From NCBI GenBank assembly GCA_002307725.1, contig DBUB01000010.1:634823-698822 (forward strand): a stretch of DNA of 64,000 nucleotides. Reading direction: 5' to 3'. A program made the translations under genes and the position numbers. Of this stretch, positions 24,745 to 33,762 are shown one piece after another. Source of the stretch: Alphaproteobacteria bacterium UBA1301. GTDB taxonomy: Bacteria; Pseudomonadota; Alphaproteobacteria; Micropepsales; Micropepsaceae. Position 1 is the stretch's first letter. The number at the start of each line of letters is the position of its first letter. The notes beneath the pieces are model-generated. The model was not told the origin of the DNA and ran no database searches. It worked only from the letters and a program-made list of their open reading frames with translations.

Positions 24745-25659
24745 TTAGAGTTGATGCCCTAGCGGAGCCGGCGGGGCTTCGCGCATCAGCGTGATTGACA
24801 GGCGGCGGTTGGCCGAAGCATTGGGGTCTTCCGGCAAAAGCGGCTCCGAGCCTGCCTTTCCGGCAACTTCGTAAACGCGGTCGGAGGCCAATCCTGCCGC
24901 TGCCAAGATGGCGCGGCCGGCATTGGCACGCTGCGCCGACAGCTCCCAATTCGTCATGCCGTTCGGGCCGACAAAGGCCTTGCCTTCGGTGTGACCGGCG
25001 ATCGAGACGCGATTGGGCAGGCGGTCGATCACCTTGGCAATCGTCGCGAGCAGCGTGCGGGTGTAGGGCATCGGCGCCGCCGTGCCTTGCTGGAACATCG
25101 GCCGGCCGTCCTGATCGACGAGCTGGATGCGCATGCCGTCGGGCGTCTGGTCAACCACCACCTGCTTGGACAGCGCCGAAATGTCGGGGTTGTCGGCGAT
25201 GGCCTGGTGAATGGCTTCGGCAGCGTGGGCGAACTCGCCGTTCTGCATCGAGGTTGCGGTGTTCTGGCCTTCTCTGGAGTCCGCGGCGGAGCCCTGGGTC
25301 GACGTCGCACCGCCCTGGCTGGCGCCATTCTGCATGGACTGCTCAGCGGTATTTTTCGATGACGGCGAGTTCTTCTGGAACACTGAGGCGGCGCCGCCGG
25401 CGCGAGCGCCTTCTTGGCCCATCACCTTGCCGCCGAGCACGCCGCCCGAACCCGAAATCTGCTGAGAGATCGACTGGGGCGCGAAATAGTCGGCAATGCC
25501 GCGCTTTTGCTCCGGTGTGGTGGTATTGATCAGCCACATCAAGAGGAAAAAGGCCATCATCGCGGTCACAAAATCCGCATAGGCTACTTTCCAGGCGCCA
25601 CCGTGATGGGCATGGTCGGCCTTCTTGATCCGCTTGATGACAATCGGCTGGTCCGACAA
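24745..25659 (-). CDS. motB: MotB-like flagellar motor stator protein
   Basis: 304 residues from the TTG at 25659, which has an AGAAGGG ribosome binding site. A single membrane helix contains the proton-carrying Asp in YADFVTAMMAFF (about residue 32); the C-terminal OmpA-like peptidoglycan-binding domain reads VSIAGHTEGKAF and NWELSAQRANAGRAIL. No motA is adjacent, so the partner must be elsewhere. The middle region (90-150) is Gln/Ser/Gly-rich linker. Confidence 0.92.
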   Translation of the reverse strand: MSDQPIVIKRIKKADHAHHGGAWKVAYADFVTAMMAFFLLMWLINTTTPEQKRGIADYFAPQSISQQISGSGGVLGGKVMGQEGARAGGAASVFQKNSPSSKNTAEQSMQNGASQGGATSTQGSAADSREGQNTATSMQNGEFAHAAEAIHQAIADNPDISALSKQVVVDQTPDGMRIQLVDQDGRPMFQQGTAAPMPYTRTLLATIAKVIDRLPNRVSIAGHTEGKAFVGPNGMTNWELSAQRANAGRAILAAAGLASDRVYEVAGKAGSEPLLPEDPNASANRRLSITLMREAPPAPLGHQL

Positions 25660-25763
25660 GTCTATACCCTTCTGGTATTCGGCTTGAGGCTTATCCCCAC
25701 CTCGCCTAACCTTGGTACACAATGCCTGATCTGACTTAACCGATTATTTAATCTGGGATCCTG

Positions 25764-26237
25764 ATGACCTTCGATAGGCGCGAATTTCGCAATGCCCTGG
25801 GCCGTTTTCCGACTGGCATCGTCGTGGTGACGGCGGGCGAAGGCCGCGATTTGCGCGGTATTACCGTGAATTCCTTCACCTCTGTCGCGCTCGATCCACC
25901 GCTGATCCTGTGGTGCATCGCCAAATCCTCGCGCCGCTACGATCTGTTTACCAACGCAACCGAATTCACCGTCAGCGTGCTGAGCGAAAACGAACGCGCC
26001 GCGGCCGAGACGATTGCGACGGCGGGCGAGGGCAAACTCGCCGGCGTTGCCTGCGAAGCGTCTGAGACTGGACCTGCCGCGATCGCTGGGGCCGTGGCGG
26101 TGTTCGAATGCACCCGCGAGGCGCTGCACGACGGTGGCGATCACATGATCATCGTCGGACGGGTTCACCACTTTCGCCAGCGCGATGGCGCGCCACTGAC
26201 ATTTTTCCGGGGGACGTATCACAAAGTCGCCAATTAA
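25764..26237 (+). CDS. Flavin reductase family protein
   Basis: 157 residues. FRNALGRFPTGIVVVTA, GITVNSFTSVALDPPLILWCI and the C-terminal LTFFRGTYHKV define the FMN-binding split-barrel of the NADH:flavin reductases that supply reduced FMN/FAD to two-component monooxygenases. Divergent from motB. No oxygenase neighbour, so the partner is unknown. Confidence 0.9.
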   Translation: MTFDRREFRNALGRFPTGIVVVTAGEGRDLRGITVNSFTSVALDPPLILWCIAKSSRRYDLFTNATEFTVSVLSENERAAAETIATAGEGKLAGVACEASETGPAAIAGAVAVFECTREALHDGGDHMIIVGRVHHFRQRDGAPLTFFRGTYHKVAN

Positions 26238-26759
26238 ATACGCCGAAAGCGGATTTGTTTGCACAAGCCCGCTTTCGTGGGGTACGCCCCGGAAGTCAGG
26301 GCGCCAGCAGACACCGCACGCAAGCGGCGAAGGACTGGCACATTCTGCTTCGGCAACAGGCATCGAACGCACGCGAGCTGAGGCATCCAAACCCTGTATG
26401 AGCTTTCGCGTTTGTCTCGGATCCGGACGCACGCGTTGCGCCCTTCGCCGCTCATATTCCGGCAATCCTCGTTCCAACATCACGCGACAGATGTGGAAAA
26501 CGGAAGAAGAACATTCAAGGGGGTGCGGCAATCGCTGCGCTGTTGGAAGACACTTGCAAACGCAACATTACCGGCGGCGGGGAAGTCCAATGCGTGCCGG
26601 GATGAAGTTGCGGACGAGTCTCAGTCCGGTCGCTTCGGTTACGACGCCACGGCGCGCCGATCTGAGATATGGAAATGGTGCGTCCGCGTCCGTTTCAGCG
26701 ATGGACTGGCACGACGAGTCGGGACAATCTCCCCCGCAACAATATTAAGGGAGAGGAAA
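26238..26759. other. Intergenic region before the esterase gene
   Basis: 520 bases. A 9-bp stem (CGAAAGCGG 26244-26252 / CCGCTTTCG 26279-26287) with a 26-nt loop and no T-run follows the flavin reductase gene and may weakly terminate it. The esterase frame stays open upstream to 26412, but that stretch lacks family sequence. Nothing else is recognisable. Confidence 0.45.
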
Positions 26760-28679
26760 ATGTCCCCGTTCCGTGCGGTTGCCTTTGTGGTGCTGCTGGC
26801 GTTGCCGGCACAGGGCGAGACCCTGCTTAATCCGGTGTTCCAGGATCATGCGGTACTGCAGCGCGATCAGCCCATCCGGTTGTGGGGCACGGCAATGCCG
26901 GGTGCATCCATCAAGGTTTCGCTTGGCAGCGCTTCGGCGAACACGACGGCGGGCGCTATCGGGCAGTGGCGGGTCGAACTTCCGGCCCTAACCGCTGGCG
27001 GTCCGTACACGGTAACAGTGACAAGCAGCAGCGGCGGCGCGCAAACCCTCGCCGACGTCCTGGTCGGCGACGTCTATCTCTGCTCCGGTCAATCCAACAT
27101 GGCCTTTCCGGTTTTGGGCGCAATCGATGCCGGTCCTGACATCCAGGTCGCGGCCAACAATTCCATCCGGCTGATGACGGTTGCCAATGTCGCTAAGCCA
27201 GAGCCGCACGCCGCGCTGTCGACTCCGGTCGTCTGGGCGGCAGCATCGCCGAAGACCGTGGCGAACTTCTCGGCCGCTTGCTATTTCTTCGCGCGCTCCT
27301 TGCAAAAGTCCGTACACGTCCCATTTGGGCTGATCGCGGCACCGTGGTCGGGCGCCAACATCACCAGCTTCATGAGTGCTGAAGCGCTGCGGAAGATGGG
27401 CGGCAACGATCAAAAGCTCGACGCGCTGAAAATCTATGCGGGCGATCCGGCCGCGGGCATTGCGCACTGGGGCGAGGTCGTGGAAGCGTTCTGGCGTCAG
27501 CATCACAAGGCGCTGTGGACCGATCCCGCCGCGAGCGCGGGATGGGCGGAGGCGCCGAAAGGCCTCGGCATCTGGACGGAATGGGGCGTTCCTCAACTCG
27601 CGCATTATGCCGGTGCGGTGTGGTTCCGTACCTCGGTCACGCTGACGGCGGCAGAGGCGGCGAAAGCGGCGGAACTAGCGCTCGGCACCATCACCGAAGA
27701 GGACCAGACCTGGGTCAACGGACACTTCGTTTCTTCCACCTGGGGGTACGGTCAGGATCGCAAATACCCGCTGCCGGCGGGCATGCTGCACGAAGGTAAG
27801 AACGACATTCTCATCAACGACTATTGCGGCTGGCGCGGCTGCGGGCTGTTTGGACCGGCAGAAGCACGCGCGATCCGTTTTGCCGACGGCAGCGCGGTGC
27901 CTCTCGACGGCACATGGCGTTACGAGCTTGAGGCATTGACGCCGCCGCGTGTGCCATGGGCGGCAACAAGTGGTCTGACCGTTGCCTATAACGGCATGAT
28001 CGCGCCGCTGGCACCTTACGGCCTCAAGGGCGTGCTATGGTATCAAGGCGAAAGCAATACCGGTGCGGCGGAAGCCTATCGCGGCCTCATGAAAACGTGG
28101 ATGGCCGATTGGCGCGGCGCGTTCGAGGCGCCCAAGCTGCCGTTCCTGATCGTGCAATTGCCCGATTACGGTGTGCCGCCGTTGGCGCCGGAAAATTCGG
28201 ACTGGGCCGCTTTGCGCGAATCCCAGCGGCTGGCGGTGAACGACGATCCCAATGCGGCGCTGACGGTGACGATCGATATCGGCGATCACATGGGCCTGCA
28301 TCCCGGCAACAAACAGGAAGTGGGGCGGCGTCTGGCGCTGGCGGCCGCGCAGCTGATCTATGGCGACAAATTGCAAAAAACGGGACCGCAGCCGCTGGGC
28401 GCGGTGCTGACGGGCAATGTGGTGGCGATCACTTTCGGCGGCATCAACGGCAAACTCGCGGCGGTGAACGCGCTTCAACCGATCGGGTTCGAGTTGTGCG
28501 CCGACAAATGCCGGTTCGTTGCCGCAACGATTCAAGGTGACACGGTGCGCCTAAGTGTGCCGAAGGGGCTCAAGGCCACACGGGTGCGTTATTGCTGGGG
28601 CGATGGTCCGGTTTGTACGCTGTACGACACATCGCGCTTGCCGGCGGTTCCGTTCGAACTGGCAGTGATGCCGCGTTAA
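26760..28679 (+). CDS. Sialate-O-acetylesterase-like secreted esterase
   Basis: 639 residues from the ATG after AAGGGAGAGG; it begins with a signal peptide (FRAVAFVVLLALPAQG). SGNH-type esterase: nucleophile in LCSGQSNMAFPV (about 120), block GVLWYQGESNTG (about 425) and the Asp-His pair in DHMGLHPGNK (about 515). Between these lies a beta-sandwich insert (about 290-390, WVNGHFVSSTWGYG) like the jelly roll of glycosidases. It removes acetyl groups from sugars such as sialic acids or plant glycans; the true substrate is unknown. Periplasmic or secreted. Confidence 0.9.
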   Translation: MSPFRAVAFVVLLALPAQGETLLNPVFQDHAVLQRDQPIRLWGTAMPGASIKVSLGSASANTTAGAIGQWRVELPALTAGGPYTVTVTSSSGGAQTLADVLVGDVYLCSGQSNMAFPVLGAIDAGPDIQVAANNSIRLMTVANVAKPEPHAALSTPVVWAAASPKTVANFSAACYFFARSLQKSVHVPFGLIAAPWSGANITSFMSAEALRKMGGNDQKLDALKIYAGDPAAGIAHWGEVVEAFWRQHHKALWTDPAASAGWAEAPKGLGIWTEWGVPQLAHYAGAVWFRTSVTLTAAEAAKAAELALGTITEEDQTWVNGHFVSSTWGYGQDRKYPLPAGMLHEGKNDILINDYCGWRGCGLFGPAEARAIRFADGSAVPLDGTWRYELEALTPPRVPWAATSGLTVAYNGMIAPLAPYGLKGVLWYQGESNTGAAEAYRGLMKTWMADWRGAFEAPKLPFLIVQLPDYGVPPLAPENSDWAALRESQRLAVNDDPNAALTVTIDIGDHMGLHPGNKQEVGRRLALAAAQLIYGDKLQKTGPQPLGAVLTGNVVAITFGGINGKLAAVNALQPIGFELCADKCRFVAATIQGDTVRLSVPKGLKATRVRYCWGDGPVCTLYDTSRLPAVPFELAVMPR

Positions 28680-30319
28680 TTCGCAGCCTGTTTGGCCATG
28701 CGTTCGAGAGTGCCGCGGATGTCGGTGTCGGGCGGAGCTGTGGCGCCTTTACTCTGGTTGCGCAGCTCATCGAGGCTGTAATCCATGCGGGCGTCGTAGG
28801 TGCGATCGATCTGATTGCGCAGGGTTTGTTCGGCATCGTACCAGACGCGTTTGTCGGCGCTGTCGGGGCAGGTTGTCAGTTCGGCTGCATCGGTCGCGCC
28901 CCAGCGCCGTTCAGGACAGTGATAGGGATCGAACGACATTGCGAACAGGCGGGCGCGGGCCTCATCGAAGCTCATCGCCAAGGTGTTGCCATCGCTGCGG
29001 CGGTAATGGATGGTGCAGGCGCTGGCGGCGCGCGTATAGGCCTTCATGAGATCGCCCGGCAGGTCGTCGCCCGTATAAGAAAGATGTTTGCGGTCGCCCT
29101 TGCGGTCGAGTTCGATGAAGCGTTGCGCGGTGTCACGAAGGTACTTGAACGCGGTTTTCAGGCGGGCATCGCGCGACGGGGTGGAAAACATCTCCCAATC
29201 TCCGTCCGTACCGTAAATGTTATGGGGCAGGCGGACGGGATGGGCACGGCCGGCCAACGGGCGGCTGAGATCGACGGCGGCGGCGCGGTAGTGCAGGTCG
29301 TTGCACAGCGATTCCGTCATTTCGGCAACTTCGCGGACAGGATGGAAGACGAGGGTCCCGCCGGCCAACCGCGCTCGCACGAAATCGTAGAAGTCGAGCG
29401 TCTCGCCGTTCAGCGCGAACTTACCGCTGGCCCAATCGGCATCGGCCGGGCGTTTGCCGGTGCCGTAAAACTGTTCCGTTGAAAAGTCGGGGATGTCCTT
29501 GTTCTGGGCCATTTCGATGTGACCGCCGCGCAAACTTCCGTCGGCCGCGCGCATCGCGCCGATGAGCCGGAGTGGCCGCCAGTTCTTGAACCCGGCTCCT
29601 TGGCTAGGGCGCATGCGGGCGAAGCGCACATCGAATGTCATCTGGGTGAGGGAAAAATCGGTGTGTGCATCAAAGGTGTGCACCCGCCCATCGGGATCGA
29701 CCCGGAAGACAATGGCGACGTGACCGGCCGGATCATAGACGATGGTGCCGGGACGGATCGCGCCGGGCGCAATCGCGGGGGAATAAAGATCAGGCGGCAA
29801 AGGACCGTCGATGTCGGGATGAATGCGATAGGTCGCCGAAGAGACCGCGGCGCGCAGGTGCGCGATGACGTCCATGGCATTGCGGCCGGTCAAGCTGTCG
29901 GCGCGCTCCGATACCTTGTTGCCGGCGCGGGAGGTGCGGATGTCGTCCGCGGAACCGTCATGCGGGGTTACCGCCGCCGTATAGGAAAAGGGCAGGCCGC
30001 GTTTCCAGGCAAAGTAGAACCTGAGCACATAGGGAAGGTCGGCGCAGTCGGATTCGAATTTGCGCCCCGGTGGATCGCTTGCGGCATAGGGATTGGCGTT
30101 CGAATGCAGGCAGGCGTTCAAGGTCGCGCAATCGGATTCGCCGATCGCTGCGATGAACCTGGCAAAGTCGCGTTCATCCGCCTCCGACCAACGGTCGCTG
30201 CGAACGATATATGTCAAGTTTGGCGAGTCGTGCGCTACAGCAACGGCCGCAAACACCAGGAATGAGAACATTCCGGCGACAAACGCCCATACTCCCCCCG
30301 TGCGTTTGCGTATCAACAT
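28676..30319 (-). CDS. Secreted protein of unknown family, candidate cysteine peptidase/amidase
   Basis: 547 residues with a signal peptide (FSFLVFAAVAVAHA-like, residues 17-30). I do not recognise a named family. The order Cys92 (SDCADLPYVLR), His200 (DPAGHVAIVFRV) and Asp217 (HTFDAH) resembles the Cys-His-Asp layout of NlpC/P60 and papain-like amidases. The C-terminal half is helical. It converges with the esterase gene with a 4-bp stop overlap and is divergent from the porin gene, about 100 bp from its Pho box. Confidence 0.6.
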   Translation of the reverse strand: MLIRKRTGGVWAFVAGMFSFLVFAAVAVAHDSPNLTYIVRSDRWSEADERDFARFIAAIGESDCATLNACLHSNANPYAASDPPGRKFESDCADLPYVLRFYFAWKRGLPFSYTAAVTPHDGSADDIRTSRAGNKVSERADSLTGRNAMDVIAHLRAAVSSATYRIHPDIDGPLPPDLYSPAIAPGAIRPGTIVYDPAGHVAIVFRVDPDGRVHTFDAHTDFSLTQMTFDVRFARMRPSQGAGFKNWRPLRLIGAMRAADGSLRGGHIEMAQNKDIPDFSTEQFYGTGKRPADADWASGKFALNGETLDFYDFVRARLAGGTLVFHPVREVAEMTESLCNDLHYRAAAVDLSRPLAGRAHPVRLPHNIYGTDGDWEMFSTPSRDARLKTAFKYLRDTAQRFIELDRKGDRKHLSYTGDDLPGDLMKAYTRAASACTIHYRRSDGNTLAMSFDEARARLFAMSFDPYHCPERRWGATDAAELTTCPDSADKRVWYDAEQTLRNQIDRTYDARMDYSLDELRNQSKGATAPPDTDIRGTLERMAKQAAN

Positions 30320-30419
30320 GCGTCTAATGCTAGCGCGCGATTGCCATAGATCAAAGGCTTGCCGCGTTTCTTAGAACGCCAGTGTAACAGCGAAGCCACG
30401 CGTTCCGACGGGCAAGGCG

Positions 30420-30459
30420 CTGTCACATTACCTTCACGGTAACGTCACTTCCGTGTCGC
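30420..30459 (+). promoter_or_regulatory. Pho box: three to four 7-mers at 11-bp spacing
   Basis: CTGTCAC (30420), CCTTCAC (30431), ACGTCAC (30442) and a weaker GTGTCGC (30453) occur exactly every 11 bp, the arrangement bound by PhoB dimers (consensus CTGTCAT repeats with 4-bp spacers). It lies 90-130 bp upstream of the porin-pstS operon, whose functions fit phosphate starvation. Confidence 0.85.
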
Positions 30460-30547
30460 GGGCGGCTGTAATTGCTCCGCTGGGCAAAAAGACCGCCCGG
30501 CGGAACGACGCCGGCTCTTTACCCTGGGATGAACAAGAGAGGTATTT

Positions 30548-32026
30548 ATGACGGGGAAGTCAGCCTTAATGGCAGGCGTTGCCGCGGTAGCGCTCGTTGC
30601 GAGCATGCAAGCCGGTTACGCCGCGAAGAAAGCGTCCGATGCCACGTCCGCTCCGGCGGCAGCGGTGGTGCCGGCTGGTCCAACCACGAGCGAACTCGCC
30701 GCGCGCATCCAAGCGCTGGAAGATGCGCTCCAGGCCGATGAATCCAAGGCGCAGGGGGATCACACCCGCCTGTCGACGCTGGAGCAGAATTTCAACTATG
30801 CCACCTGGTCGTTCGACAACGGTCGTCCCACGATCAAGAGCGGTGACGGCCGCTTCAGCATGATCTTCCGCGTCCGCTTCCAGAACGACTTGGCGATGTT
30901 CATGCAGGACGACCCGACGACGCTGCCGTCGAGCGCCAAGAAGGATTTGGCGTCGGGCAGTGTGGTGCGCCGCGCCCATCTCGGTGTGCAGGGTTTTGCT
31001 TTCAAGGATTTCTGGTACGAATTCCGCTATAATCTGGGCGGCACCGACGTCGAAACCGCTGGTTTGTCGCTGGCCCGCGTCTCCTATGTCGGCATTCCCG
31101 GCGTGCGCGTCAATGTCGGCATCATTGAGCCCGCATTCATGCTCGAAGGCACGACGTCCTCGTCGCAGTTGATGTGGATGGAACGTCCGGAAATTGACAA
31201 CATCGCCGCCGATTCTTTCGGTGCTGGCGATGCCCGTCGCGGCATCGAATTCGTCTATCAGACCGCCGGCCTCTTCAAGCCGGACGACAATCTGGTGTTT
31301 ATGGCTGCCTATACCGGCGGTACGACGGCTTCCAACACCGGTCATACGCTTGGTACCGACGAATCCACCCAGGCTCTCGGCCGCTTGTCATATCGGCTCT
31401 GGAATGACGGTCCGAACAATCTCGTGTTTGGCTCCAGCTATGCCTACGCCTTTAATCAGCGCGGCATGACCTTCCAGGATCGTCCGCAGATTCGCGTCAG
31501 CGGCGAGCGTCTCGTCAGCTCGGCGGTCTCGACTGCGAAGGAAGGACTGATGTACGCCTTCGATGCCAGCGCCAATTTCGAGAACTTCTGGATCGGTGGC
31601 GAATGGGCGAATTTCACTGCCATCGTTCCGGGCACTACCGCGGCCCAGTACAATCCGAATTTCTCGGGCTGGTACGTAGAAGGTTCGTGGATACTGACCG
31701 GCGAAACCAAGGGCTACACTGTCACCGCGCAAAACAACGAAATCGGCGGTTGGACGGGCCCCAAGGTCGCCAATCCGTTCTCGCTTGATGGTGAATCGTG
31801 GGGCGCCTGGGAATGGGTTATCCGCTATAGCGACACCAATCTCACCGATCTGGCTGGCGGCACCAAGTATAATGGCGGCGACGAGAAGATTCTCAACACC
31901 GGCATCAACTGGTACCTGAACAATCAGGTCCGCCTGGGAACATACTATCAGTACGTCGATGTCGACCGGCTGAATGCCAGCCAGAAGCTTTCCGTCATCG
32001 GCATGCGCCTGCAGTTCACCAACTAA
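30548..32026 (+). CDS. Phosphate/polyphosphate-selective porin (OprO/OprP type)
   Basis: 492 residues. Signal peptide, then a short coiled coil (about 45-80, ELAARIQALEDALQADES), then a 16-stranded Porin_O_P barrel (RFSMIFRVRFQNDLAMF... ending MRLQFTN). Such porins form trimeric anion-selective channels for phosphate. It is directly followed by pstS (19 bp) under one Pho box, so the two act in series: outer-membrane entry, then periplasmic capture. Confidence 0.9.
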   Translation: MTGKSALMAGVAAVALVASMQAGYAAKKASDATSAPAAAVVPAGPTTSELAARIQALEDALQADESKAQGDHTRLSTLEQNFNYATWSFDNGRPTIKSGDGRFSMIFRVRFQNDLAMFMQDDPTTLPSSAKKDLASGSVVRRAHLGVQGFAFKDFWYEFRYNLGGTDVETAGLSLARVSYVGIPGVRVNVGIIEPAFMLEGTTSSSQLMWMERPEIDNIAADSFGAGDARRGIEFVYQTAGLFKPDDNLVFMAAYTGGTTASNTGHTLGTDESTQALGRLSYRLWNDGPNNLVFGSSYAYAFNQRGMTFQDRPQIRVSGERLVSSAVSTAKEGLMYAFDASANFENFWIGGEWANFTAIVPGTTAAQYNPNFSGWYVEGSWILTGETKGYTVTAQNNEIGGWTGPKVANPFSLDGESWGAWEWVIRYSDTNLTDLAGGTKYNGGDEKILNTGINWYLNNQVRLGTYYQYVDVDRLNASQKLSVIGMRLQFTN

Positions 32027-32045
32027 TTCCACGAGAGGAACACAC

Positions 32046-33080
32046 ATGAACGTCTCTCTGAAGTCCGTCATCAAGGCCGTAGCCGGCGTCGCCGCTGTGG
32101 CCATGATCGCGACGGGAGCCCTGGCCGCTAACATCAACGGCGCCGGCGCGTCCTTCCCGTACCCGATTTATGCCAAGTGGGCCGGTGCCTATCAGGGCGT
32201 TTCCGGCGTCGGTCTGAACTATCAATCTATTGGTTCTGGCGGTGGTATCGCCCAGATCAAAGCCAAGACCGTGACCTTCGGCGCCACGGATGCGCCGCTC
32301 AAGGCCGCCGAACTGCAAAAGTACGGTCTCGCCCAGTTCCCGACCGTGATCGGCGGCGTCGTGCCGGTCGTGAACGTGCCGGGCGTGGGCGCCGGTCAGC
32401 TCGTTCTTTCGGGCAAGGTCCTTGCCGACATCTTCGCCGGCAAGGTTGCCCGCTGGGATGATCCGGCGATTAAGGCGTTGAACCCGGGTGTGAATCTGCC
32501 GGCGAAGGCGATCTCGGTCGTCCATCGCGCCGACGCATCGGGCACCTCGTTCGTTTTCACCACGTACCTGTCGCGCGTCGATCAGGACTGGGCAAAGTCG
32601 GTTGGTGCCGCCACGGCGGTCGATTGGCCGGTCGGTATCGGCGCCAAGGGCAACGAAGGCGTTGCCGGTAACGTCGCGCAGACTTCGGGCTCGATTGGTT
32701 ATGTCGAGTTCGCCTATGCCAAGCAGAACCACCTGAAACATGCCCGCATGATCAACAAAGACGGCAAGACGATTGTTCCGTCGGCTGACACCTTCAAGGC
32801 CGCTGCGGCCGGTGCCGACTGGGCCGGTGCTGCCAACAACGGCTTCTACATCATCCTGGTCGACCAGGCCGGCGCCAATGCGTGGCCGATCACGGCGACC
32901 ACCTACATCCTGGTCTACAAGCAGCCGGGCGACGTCGCTTCGACCAAGGAAACCCTGAAGTTCTTCCAGTGGTCCTACAAGAACGGTGGCAACGCCGCTC
33001 TCAGCCTCGATTATGTCCCGCTGCCGCCGAACGCCGTCCAGGCGATCGAGGCCAGCTGGAAACAGATCCAGGGCTGGTAA
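32046..33080 (+). CDS. pstS: Periplasmic phosphate-binding protein PstS
   Basis: 344 residues from the ATG after a GAGAGGAAC site; signal peptide at 1-28. Phosphate-contact segments are visible: INGAGASFPYPIYAKW, YQSIGSGGGIAQI, FGATDAPL and HRADASGTSFVFTTYL. It delivers phosphate to the PstCAB transporter, which is not encoded here because a terminator follows. The coupling with the porin, rather than with pstCAB, is a less usual arrangement. Confidence 0.95.
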   Translation: MNVSLKSVIKAVAGVAAVAMIATGALAANINGAGASFPYPIYAKWAGAYQGVSGVGLNYQSIGSGGGIAQIKAKTVTFGATDAPLKAAELQKYGLAQFPTVIGGVVPVVNVPGVGAGQLVLSGKVLADIFAGKVARWDDPAIKALNPGVNLPAKAISVVHRADASGTSFVFTTYLSRVDQDWAKSVGAATAVDWPVGIGAKGNEGVAGNVAQTSGSIGYVEFAYAKQNHLKHARMINKDGKTIVPSADTFKAAAAGADWAGAANNGFYIILVDQAGANAWPITATTYILVYKQPGDVASTKETLKFFQWSYKNGGNAALSLDYVPLPPNAVQAIEASWKQIQGW

Positions 33081-33109
33081 TACTTCTCGTCTAAGGCTTG
33101 GGGTGTGTA

Positions 33110-33137
33110 AGAGGGGCGGTCTTCGGGCCGCCCCTTT
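33110..33137 (+). terminator. Rho-independent terminator after pstS
   Basis: Stem AGGGGCGG / CCGCCCCTT with a TCTTCGGG loop, then a short T-rich tail, about 30 bases after the pstS stop. It separates the porin-pstS unit from anything downstream. Confidence 0.85.
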
Positions 33138-33263
33138 GCTATTGGAACGAGGGGATTTCTAAAAATCCTTTCTGAATCAGTAACTAAACGCGAAGTCCCA
33201 CATTATGTCGGAAATTCGTAATATTGCCTTAAAATAGCCCACGTTATCATCTTGAACGTTATT

Positions 33264-33277
33264 ATAAGCACGCTTAT
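33264..33277. promoter_or_regulatory. Palindrome ATAAGCACGCTTAT, probable MarR operator
   Basis: Perfect 6-bp arms with a 2-bp centre, 20 bp upstream of the marR start and within an AT-rich promoter patch. MarR regulators of emr-type pumps usually bind such sites and repress their own operon until a drug binds. Confidence 0.6.
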
Positions 33278-33296
33278 TTGTTCTTGCGGACGGACG

Positions 33297-33761
33297 ATGA
33301 TGAATACGCACGACAACGAACTGACCTTTGTCCTGCACGACGTAGCCAGGCTGATGCACGTTCGCTTCGACCACCACGCCAGGACTTGGGGTATGACCCG
33401 CGCCCAGTGCGTGATCCTGATCAAGCTGCGCTGCCGGCCCGGTCTTTCGCAGAGCGAACTGGCAACGTTGATAGAAGTCGAGCCGATCTCGGTCGTCCGC
33501 CTGATCGACCGGCTGGAAGCGGCAGGCATGGTCGAGCGTCGCCCCGATCCATGTGATCGCCGCATGCACCGGCTGCATCTGTTGCCCGCAGCTGAGTCGG
33601 CGTTGGCCAAGATCGATGCTTTTCGGTCGGCCGCGGTCGAGAAGTTCCGCGAGGGCATTCCCGGTGAGGACTGGGACACAGCTTTGCGGGTGCTTTTGCA
33701 GATTAAAGACAAAATAGCATCCGAAGCTATGGCTGATGCCATGGCGACGGCAGGAGAATAA
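33297..33761 (+). CDS. MarR-family repressor of the emr operon
   Basis: 154 residues from the ATG at 33297 (33300 is equally possible). Winged-helix core LRCRPGLSQSELATLIEVEPISVVRLIDRLEAAGMVERRPDP split over helices 3-5 and the wing, flanked by dimerisation helices. Its stop codon lies 1 bp before emrA, whose ribosome binding site is inside this gene, so all three genes form one operon. Likely repressor responding to a pump substrate. Confidence 0.9.
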   Translation: MMNTHDNELTFVLHDVARLMHVRFDHHARTWGMTRAQCVILIKLRCRPGLSQSELATLIEVEPISVVRLIDRLEAAGMVERRPDPCDRRMHRLHLLPAAESALAKIDAFRSAAVEKFREGIPGEDWDTALRVLLQIKDKIASEAMADAMATAGE

Positions 33762-33762
33762 A

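Noticed and set aside
25662..26531. 289-codon minus-strand frame across the flavin reductase
   Set aside because: Antisense to a clear flavin reductase and without recognisable features.
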